From assembly GCA_002737115.1 (NCBI GenBank), contig NSHR01000011.1, forward strand, positions 1 through 64,000: a DNA stretch of 64,000 nucleotides. The letters are read 5' to 3'. How positions within the stretch are numbered: position 1 is the first letter of the stretch; every line of letters starts with the position of its first letter. Below the pieces are notes generated by a model. It was not told the origin of the DNA. It saw only the letters and a list, made by a program, of their open reading frames with translations, and ran no database searches. Both the position numbers and the translations under genes were made by a program. This stretch comes from Gemmatimonadota bacterium. GTDB taxonomy: Bacteria > Gemmatimonadota > Gemmatimonadetes > Gemmatimonadales > Gemmatimonadaceae. Shown in pieces: positions 57,004 to 64,000 of the stretch.

Positions 57004-58944
57004 CCCCACCTTCACCTCAACCGGCTCCACCCCGGCGCCCGTATACATGGCCACGGTAAGCCGCCCCGCGTCGAACGCCACGCGATCGGCATAGGTCAGC
57101 GGAAACGACCCACTTCCCGCACTCTGACCCGGCCCCAGCAGTCGCGCGCTCACGCGGCTGGCGCCCGCCGGAATGGCGATGCTGGCCGAGGTCGTGCCGC
57201 TCGCCACGGCACCCGAGATCGGCCCCGAGATGCGGCCCGCATCGCCCGTACGACGCAGCACCAGCGCCGACAGCGGCGCGCCTCCACTGTTCTGCACCGT
57301 CGCCGACCAGCGCAGCACACTGTGCACACGATCGAGCGTGAGGCGCGTGGTGGCCACGAGTCCGCGGGCGCGCGTGGTGACCACGATCGGCGCCGCTACC
57401 GGCGCCCTACCCGCCACCAGTGCTGGTGTGGTGCTCGGCGCAAGTCGTCGCGACCCCGATTGTTCAAAGGCATACGCCATCGCCACCAGGCGCGTGTCGG
57501 TGAAGCCCTTGCCCAATAGTTCGATACCGATCGGCAGTCCATCACCGGCAAAGCCCGCCGGCACGCTGATGCTTGGCAGTCCACTCTGCGCGCCCAGATT
57601 GCACGTACCGCCGTTCTGCACGTCACCCACCAGTGTCGGCTTCTGCCGCACGGTGGGATAGGCGATGGCGTCCAGTTGCAAGCTGTCGAGAATGCGCTCC
57701 ATGCGCGCCCGCAATGCCACCTGACGCGCCAGCGCCGTGCGATGCTGCTCGCTGTCGGCGTTGAGTACGGTGTCGATCACGCGGAAGCGCACTTCCAGCT
57801 GACGGTCGTACAGGCCGCGATCGAGAATGTCACGCAGCGATTTCACCGGCGCGTTCGGAATCGTGCGCAGGTAGTCGATGAGATCGAACTTCGTTTCCAG
57901 ATTGATCACGCTGGTGTTGGCCATCAGCGTGTCGAACTCTGCCATCGGCACATCGACGACCGTGGCGCCCTGCGCCCGCATAGCCGCGATGGCGGCGCGC
58001 ACGGTATCGGCAATCTCGGCGTCGGTATCGCGGAAGTACGGCAGGAACAGGCCAATGCGGGCCCCACGCAACGCGTTCTTGTCCAGCGACGCCTGGAACT
58101 TCGGCACTGGCTTATCGCGAAGGACCGAAGTGACCGCGTCTTCGCTGTCGTAGCCCACGCTCACATCGAGCGCGATGGCGAGATCGGTCACGGTGCGCGC
58201 CAGCGGGCCACCGATGTCCTGCGTGTGCGACAACGGCACGATACCGCGACGGCTCACCAGCCCCTGTGTGGGACGCAGGCCAACGAGGGCGTTGAAGGCA
58301 CTCGGAATGCGAATAGAGCCGCACGTATCCGAACCCCAGCCCACTGTGGCAAAACTCGCGGCGATGGCCGCACCCGTACCGCCGCTCGAGCCACCGGGGC
58401 ATCGCGTGGGGTCGTACGGATTGCGTGTTTGTCCGCCGAGTGAGCTAATGCTGGTGATGCCGGCGGCGAGTTCGTGCAAGTTGGACTTGCCCAGAATGAT
58501 CGCCCCCGCGTCGCGCAGCTTTTTCACCACGAACCCATCGCGTGCCGGCTGACTGGTGGCCATCGCCAGTGACCCCGCACTGGTCGGCATGTCGCCGGTG
58601 TCGTAGTTGTCCTTGATGATCACGGGGATCCCGTGCATCGGCCCGCGCACCTTGCCCGCCTTGCGTTCGGCGTCGAGCACTGCCGCTTCTGCGCTCGCCT
58701 TGGGGTTGATGCGTATGAGCGAGTTCAGCTCGGGCCCCGCGTGATCGTACGCCGCAATCCGTGCGAGGTACTGCTTCACGAGCTGCACACTCGAGAGACG
58801 CCCCGCCGTAAGCGCCGCCTGCACGTCGGTGATCGACGCCTCGGTGATCTCCATCGGCGCACTCACCCTTGCCGCCTGCGCACCAAGTGTCGGTGCCGCG
58901 CTCAGCATCCCCACCATCATCATCGCACGAATCTTCACGATCAC
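56998..58944 (-). CDS. Amidase signature family protein (GatA-like), secreted
   Basis: IRINPKASAEAAVLDAERKAGKVRGPMHGIPVIIKDNYDTGDMPTSAGSLAM; PGGSSGGTGAAIAASFATVGWGSDTCGSIRIPSAFNALVGLRPTQGLVSRRGIVPLSHTQD. Confidence 0.95.
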   Translation of the reverse strand: MIVKIRAMMMVGMLSAAPTLGAQAARVSAPMEITEASITDVQAALTAGRLSSVQLVKQYLARIAAYDHAGPELNSLIRINPKASAEAAVLDAERKAGKVRGPMHGIPVIIKDNYDTGDMPTSAGSLAMATSQPARDGFVVKKLRDAGAIILGKSNLHELAAGITSISSLGGQTRNPYDPTRCPGGSSGGTGAAIAASFATVGWGSDTCGSIRIPSAFNALVGLRPTQGLVSRRGIVPLSHTQDIGGPLARTVTDLAIALDVSVGYDSEDAVTSVLRDKPVPKFQASLDKNALRGARIGLFLPYFRDTDAEIADTVRAAIAAMRAQGATVVDVPMAEFDTLMANTSVINLETKFDLIDYLRTIPNAPVKSLRDILDRGLYDRQLEVRFRVIDTVLNADSEQHRTALARQVALRARMERILDSLQLDAIAYPTVRQKPTLVGDVQNGGTCNLGAQSGLPSISVPAGFAGDGLPIGIELLGKGFTDTRLVAMAYAFEQSGSRRLAPSTTPALVAGRAPVAAPIVVTTRARGLVATTRLTLDRVHSVLRWSATVQNSGGAPLSALVLRRTGDAGRISGPISGAVASGTTSASIAIPAGASRVSARLLGPGQSAGSGSFPLTYADRVAFDAGRLTVAMYTGAGVEPVEVKVGR

Positions 58945-58961
58945 ACCCTCAAAAAATGCCG

Positions 58962-59106
58962 TTGCAGTTCTTCGCGCATCTTCGCGAACCTTCGCGAGCT
59001 TCGCGTGAACCTACAGACTCGCTGCGACTGAGATCTGTCCGAATGCACTAAACAGCTCGTTCACGCGAAGTCCGCGAAGAACGCGGAGGCACGCGAAGAA
59101 CTGCAA
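58962..59106. repeat. Inverted-repeat intergenic element E (TTCTTCGCG type)
   Basis: TTGCAGTTCTTCGCGCATCTTCGCGAACCTTCGCGAGCTTCGCGTGAAC (58962-59010) vs reverse complement of 59059-59106 TTGCAGTTCTTCGCGTGCCTCCGCGTTCTTCGCGGACTTCGCGTGAAC. Confidence 0.9.
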
Positions 59107-59110
59107 AAGC

Positions 59111-59407
59111 TTAAATGGGAAAAAACAGCGACTCGTATCTCACGTTCGTACGCGGCGACGCCATCATTGGCTCCACCGTGTCACGCCACCGCGCGTAGTG
59201 TGCCGTGGCCTTGTGTTCGGCCGGCGCACTCTCGGTGAGATACGCCTCGAGCAGCGTAAAGCGCGTGGAATCGTCGGCGTGCTGCAGCACATCGAAGCGC
59301 GCGATGCCCGGTTCGAGCACGCTGTTCGTGGCGTTATCGAGCGTGGCGGCCTTGAACGCGGCCACCTGCTCGGGGAGGACGTGCACAAACACCTGAACGA
59401 CGAGCAT
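59111..59407 (-). CDS. Antibiotic biosynthesis monooxygenase (ABM) domain protein
   Basis: [82 protein letters not shown]. Confidence 0.92.
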   Translation of the reverse strand: MLVVQVFVHVLPEQVAAFKAATLDNATNSVLEPGIARFDVLQHADDSTRFTLLEAYLTESAPAEHKATAHYARWRDTVEPMMASPRTNVRYESLFFPI

Positions 59408-59488
59408 GGCGGGGAGCTGGGATGGAGAAGAGCAATGCTGACGCGACGGATATAGTCTTCAGCAGACCAGAACACTATATCGGAGCCC

Positions 59489-61201
59489 ATGCCGAACTCG
59501 CCGATGCCCCTGCCCCTTCAAATGTTCGCCGTCGCGGCCGTACTTGCCGCCCTCGCACCGTCGCTGCTGGCCCAGCCCGCGCCTCCGGTTGCCGACGCGA
59601 TCTACACCAACGCCCGCATCTGGACCGGCGATGCCACCCAGCCGTCGGCCCAAGCCATCGCCATCCGCGAGGGCAAGCTCATCGCCGTGGGGAGCGCTGC
59701 CCAAGCGCTCACCCACCGCGGGCCCGCCACGCGGGTAATCGACCTGCAGGGGCGCCGAGTGGTGCCGGGATTCAGTGACGCGCACTGGCATTTGAGCACC
59801 ACCGATCAAGCCGACCTCACCGACGCCAAGTCGCCCGCCGAGATCGTGCGACGTCTCAAAGCGTGGGCGGCCAAGCGTCCGGCTGGGTCGTGGGTGGTGG
59901 GCCGAGGGTGGACCCCGTCCGACTTTCCCGGCAACGCGCCGCATCGTCGCTTTCTGGATGTGGCGTTCCCCGGTCAGCCGGTGGTCCTCACTGACCGCGA
60001 CGGCCATCAGTCGATTGCCAACGGTCGGGCGCTGGCGCTGGCCAAAGTCACCGCCGCCACCCCCGATCCCGTGCGCGGGGTGATCGAGCGCGAGGCGCAG
60101 GGCGTGCCCACCGGCCTGCTGAAGGAGTCGGCGCGCCAGCTCGTGGTGCGTCTCGTGCCCGAGCCCACCGTGGACGATATCGCTCGGCGCATCGATGAAG
60201 AGACCCGTAAGGCCGCATCGTTCGGCATCGTACTGATTCAAGACGCCAGCGGTCGCGCCCCCGAGCATGCTGTCTTGACTATCCTCCGCGCCGCCGCCAC
60301 CGCCGACACCCTCCGCGTGCGCTACCGGGCCGCCTTCCCGTTCACCCCCGACGCGTCGGTGGCGACCGTTCGGCGCTATACCATGCTGCGCGACAGCGTG
60401 AACGGCCCCTGGCTGCGCTTCGGTATCGCCAAAGGCATGCTGGACGGAACGGTCGATGCCAAGACCGCCGCCATGCTTGAACCCTATGTTGGGTCAGATG
60501 ATACGGGACTCCCCTTCTGGCCCGCCGCCACCCTGAACAAGGGCGTGGCTCGCTACGACTCCGCCGGCATCCAGGTCGAGCTCCACGCCATCGGCGACCG
60601 CGCCGTTAGAACCGCACTCGACGCCTACGCCCACGCCGCCAAGGTGAATCGCACCCAGGGCCGCCGTCACCGCATCGAGCACATCGAAGTCCCTGCCCTG
60701 AGCGATCTGCCCCGTTTCAAGCAGTTAGGCGTCATCGCCAGCACCCAGGCCATCTTCGCCACCCCCGACCAAACCACCATCCTGAACTACGCCCCGCTGC
60801 TGGGCCCCGAGCGTAGTTCGCGGGCGAACGCCTTCAAGAAATTCGACGACGCCGGCGCCATTCAGGCCTTCGGCAGCGACCATCCTGTTTTCCCGATGGA
60901 TGTATTGCTGGGCATCTACACCGCCGTCACCCGCCAAACCCCCGACGGCACCCCCAAGGGCGGCTGGTATCCCGAGAACCGGATCACGGTTGAGGCCGCC
61001 TTGCGGCATTACACTAAGGACGCCGCGTATGCCGCGTTCATGGACAAGGAGACGGGCTCGCTGGTGGTGGGGAAGTACGCCGACTTTGTCGTCCTGTCCG
61101 CGGACATCCTGACCATCCCCCCGTCAGCCCTCCTGAAAACGAAGGTCCTCCTCACGATCATCGGCGGTCGCGAAGCCTACCGGTCCACCACGTTTCCGTG
61201 A
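59489..61201 (+). CDS. Secreted amidohydrolase family protein (AepA-like)
   Basis: ADAIYTNARIWTGDATQPSAQAIAIREGKLIAVGSAAQ; VVPGFSDAHWHLS; ELHAIGDRAVRTALDAY; FGSDHPVFPMDVLLGIYTAVTRQTPDG. Confidence 0.93.
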   Translation: MPNSPMPLPLQMFAVAAVLAALAPSLLAQPAPPVADAIYTNARIWTGDATQPSAQAIAIREGKLIAVGSAAQALTHRGPATRVIDLQGRRVVPGFSDAHWHLSTTDQADLTDAKSPAEIVRRLKAWAAKRPAGSWVVGRGWTPSDFPGNAPHRRFLDVAFPGQPVVLTDRDGHQSIANGRALALAKVTAATPDPVRGVIEREAQGVPTGLLKESARQLVVRLVPEPTVDDIARRIDEETRKAASFGIVLIQDASGRAPEHAVLTILRAAATADTLRVRYRAAFPFTPDASVATVRRYTMLRDSVNGPWLRFGIAKGMLDGTVDAKTAAMLEPYVGSDDTGLPFWPAATLNKGVARYDSAGIQVELHAIGDRAVRTALDAYAHAAKVNRTQGRRHRIEHIEVPALSDLPRFKQLGVIASTQAIFATPDQTTILNYAPLLGPERSSRANAFKKFDDAGAIQAFGSDHPVFPMDVLLGIYTAVTRQTPDGTPKGGWYPENRITVEAALRHYTKDAAYAAFMDKETGSLVVGKYADFVVLSADILTIPPSALLKTKVLLTIIGGREAYRSTTFP

Positions 61202-61302
61202 GTTCGGAGTTCTGAGTTCAAGTTCAGGGTTCTGAGTTAGAACCCACCACCCAATACCCAGTACCCACCGCCCCAAACCAACAGCCCAAAGCCCGCAGCG
61301 CT
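61201..61302. repeat. Degenerate 6-8 nt periodic repeat (AGTTCNG units then heptad ACCCANT units)
   Basis: gAGTTCGGAGTTCTGAGTTCAAGTTCAGGGTTCTGAGTTAGA ACCCACC ACCCAAT ACCCAGT ACCCACC GCCCCAAACCAACAGCCCAAAGCCCGCAGC. Confidence 0.8.
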
Positions 61303-61368
61303 CGCACGCCGCGCAACGTTTCTTTATCGAAGCTGTCCTACCCCCGCCCCACCCCCAAGACCAATCGT

Positions 61369-64000
61369 GCATCCCACTTCCCGTCTCCTCCTCGTCGCCG
61401 GCTGCCTCGCATCCGCCAGCGCCGTCTCCGCCCAGCGCGGCCCCGGTGGTCCTCCGCAAGCCCGCGGCGCCGATACCACCTTCGGTGTTTCCTGGCGCAA
61501 CATCGGCCCCAACCAGTCCGGCCGTATGGTCGCCGTGGCCGGCTCCACCCAGCGTCCCGACGAGTACTACATGGGCACCACCGGCGGTGGCGTCTGGAAG
61601 ACCATCGACGGCGGCAAGACCGCATTGCCGGTGACCGACAAGTATTTCGGTGGCACCATCGGCGCGATTGCCGTGCAGACCACCAATCCCGACGTGGTGT
61701 GGGTGGGCGGTGGTGAAACGCCAATCCGCGGCAACGTGTCGCATGGCGACGGCGTGTGGAAGAGCCTCGATGCCGGCAAGACGTGGACGTACATGGGTCT
61801 CAAGGAGACGCAGTACATCTCGCGCGTGCGCATCGATCCCACCAACCCCGACATCGTGTTCGTGGGCGCGCTGGGCCACGTGTTCGGTCCGAACAAGGAA
61901 CGCGGCGTGTATCGCACGACCGACGGCGGCAAAACGTGGAAGAACATCCTGTTCCGCAACGACAGCACCGGTGTCGCGGACATGATCATGGATCCGTCAA
62001 ACTCGAAGATCATGTACGTCACCTTTTGGCAGGCCGGCCGCAAGCCGTGGTTGCTGGTGAGCGGTGGCGCGGGCAGCGGCATCTTCAAGACCACCGACGG
62101 TGGTGATACGTGGCAGGAGATCACACGCGCGAAGGGCTTGCCGCAAGCCGGCATGCTGGGCGCGATCGGCATCACGGTGTCGCCGGCCAAGCCGAGTCGC
62201 TTGTGGGCGATTCTCGAGCATGAGGCGAATGGCGGCGTGTATCGCAGCGACGATGCCGGTGCGTCGTGGACCTTCATGAGCGGCGATCGCAATCTGCGTC
62301 AGCGCTCGTGGTACTACTCCAAGCTGTACGCCGATCCGAAGGACACCAACGTCGTGTACGCGCCGCAGGTGAGTCCGATGGTGTCGAAGGATGGCGGCAA
62401 AACGTTCGCGAGCGGATTCGGTGGTGGTGATAATCACGACATCTACATCGATCCCACCGACCCCAAGCGTATTGCGGTCGCGCACGACAACGGCCTGATC
62501 ATCACGAAGGACGGCGGCACCACGCGCCAGGCCGTGGCCGTGGCCACCGGTCAGTACTATCACGTGCACCTCACGAGCCACTATCCATTCCATGTGTGCG
62601 GCGCGAAGCAGGACGCCGGTTCATCGTGCGGACCGGTGCGTGAAACGCCGGCGTTTGGTCGTGGTGGTGGTGGTGGATTCGGTGGCGGCGGCCCGGTGGC
62701 GCCGCCGTCGCCCTTCTCCACGTTCTACAGTGTGGCCGGCGGTGAGTCGGGCTACATCAGCAGCAAGCCGGACGATCCCGATATGATGTTCGGCGCGAAC
62801 TACGGTGGCAGCATGGACGTGCTGAACCGTCGCACCGGCAAGTCGCTGTCGCTCGATCCGTGGCCGCTCGACCCCATGGGTCATGATGCCAAGGACTCGA
62901 AGTATCGTTTCCAGTGGACGTACCCGATCGTACACTCGCCGCATGATCCGAACACGATCTATGTCGGTTCAAACGTCGTGTTCCGTTCCACCAATGGTGG
63001 TACCACGTGGACGCCGATCTCGCGCGATCTCACGCGCAACGATCCCGCCACGTTGGGCAGCTCGGGTGGCCCGATCACGAAGGACCAGACGAGCGTGGAG
63101 TACTACGGCACCGTGTTCACGATCGCCGAGTCGAAACTCACGAAGGGCTTGATCTGGACCGGCAGTGATGATGGGTTGTTGCACGTGTCGCGCGACAACG
63201 GCGTGACGTGGAAGAACGTGACGCCGAAGGGGCTGCCGGAGTGGATGCGGTGGAGCATCATCGAAGCGTCGCCGCATGCGGCGGGTACAGCGTGGGTGGC
63301 GGGCAACCGCTATCAGATGGACGACTTCGCACCGTATCTCTATCGCACCACCGATTACGGCGTCACGTGGACCAAGATCACGAACGGCATCGCGTCGGAG
63401 CATTTCACGCGCGCGATTCGTGAAGACCTGCATCGCGCGGGCATGGTATACGCGGCCACCGAGCGTGGCGTGTACGTGTCGCACGATGCCGGTGCCAACT
63501 GGAAGAGCCTGCAGAAGAATCTGCCGCCGGTGCCCGTTAGCGACATGATGCTGCGCGACGACGATCTCGCGATCAGCACGCATGGTCGTGCCTTCTGGGT
63601 GATGGAGAACCTCACGCCGTTGCGGTGGGAGCCGGAAACCGAGAAGGCCGCGAGCGCGCCGTATCTGTACAAGCCGGTGCCGGTGTTGCGCTTGAACGGA
63701 CAGGCGGCGCCCACGTTCGTGTATCGCCTGCCGAGCGATTCGATGCCCGTCACGTTCCAGTTCTACGATAAGGCCGGCAAGCTGCTGGCCACCGTGGCGA
63801 GCACGGATACGAATCCTACGCCCGCTGCGGGCGGCCCTGGTGGTGGACGTGGCTTCGGTGCCGCGGCGCCGGCTCGCCCAAGCAACCGCAAGGGTGTGAA
63901 CCGCTACACGTGGACCATGCGTCACGCCGATGCGACCACGTTCCGCGGCATGATTTTGTGGGGCGGACGTGGCACCGGCCCGTCGATGGCGCCGGGCACG
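61369..64000 (+). CDS. Secreted BNR/sortilin (VPS10)-like repeat glycosidase-type protein, partial (runs off right edge)
   Basis: Manual translation from GTG 61369: MHPTSRLLLVAGCLASASAVSAQRGPGG...NIGPNQSGRMVAVAG...GVWKTIDGGKT...GVYRTTDGGKTWKNI...GIFKTTDGGDTWQEI; repeated S/T-x-D-G-G-x-T-W boxes. Missing from ORF track because no stop in window. Confidence 0.92.

Noticed and set aside
61124-61879. 251-aa minus ORF containing WAVGLGRWVLGIGWWVL
   Set aside because: Hydrophobic stretch is translation of the heptad repeat on the opposite strand; not a gene.
1-64000. CRISPR arrays, prophage, transposons, tRNA or rRNA genes
   Set aside because: No direct-repeat/spacer pattern, no cas or phage proteins, no transposase ORF and no tRNA-like cloverleaf motif was recognised by eye; a tRNAscan/Infernal run would be needed to be certain.

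Overview
64 kb, GC-rich, gene-dense bacterial chromosomal window around a replication origin. The protein set and gene content look like Gemmatimonadota, but that assignment is by recognition only. Core of the window: rpmH-rnpA-yidD-yidC-mnmE on the minus strand, divergent from dnaA-dnaN on the plus strand; RNase P RNA (rnpB); polA, tex, pyrE and upp; and a parAB + parS + mnmG block about 28 kb from dnaA. The remaining genes are transport (BMP-type nucleoside ABC system, UMF1-type MFS, DAACS symporter), hydrolases and peptidases (M14, M19, amidases, amidohydrolase, BNR/sortilin-like repeat protein running off the right edge), an ABC-F ATPase, a SWIM-SNF2 helicase and several hypothetical lipoproteins. 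No transposase, prophage, CRISPR array or tRNA was recognised. The most interesting signals are non-coding or concern gene starts. (1) A set of degenerate palindromic intergenic elements lies immediately 3' of genes and shares a TAAACA(A)CAGC-like head with interchangeable stem arms. (2) rnpA and pyrE have no ATG/GTG/TTG start that preserves their conserved N-termini; pyrE appears to start at CTG overlapping the upstream kinase stop (CTGA). (3) A DnaA-trio-like CTACTACTAC plus AT-rich tract lies between dnaA and dnaN. (4) A heptad-periodic repeat resembles cyanobacterial STRR sequences. The ORF track contains many spurious antisense ORFs typical of high-GC DNA; I ignored these.
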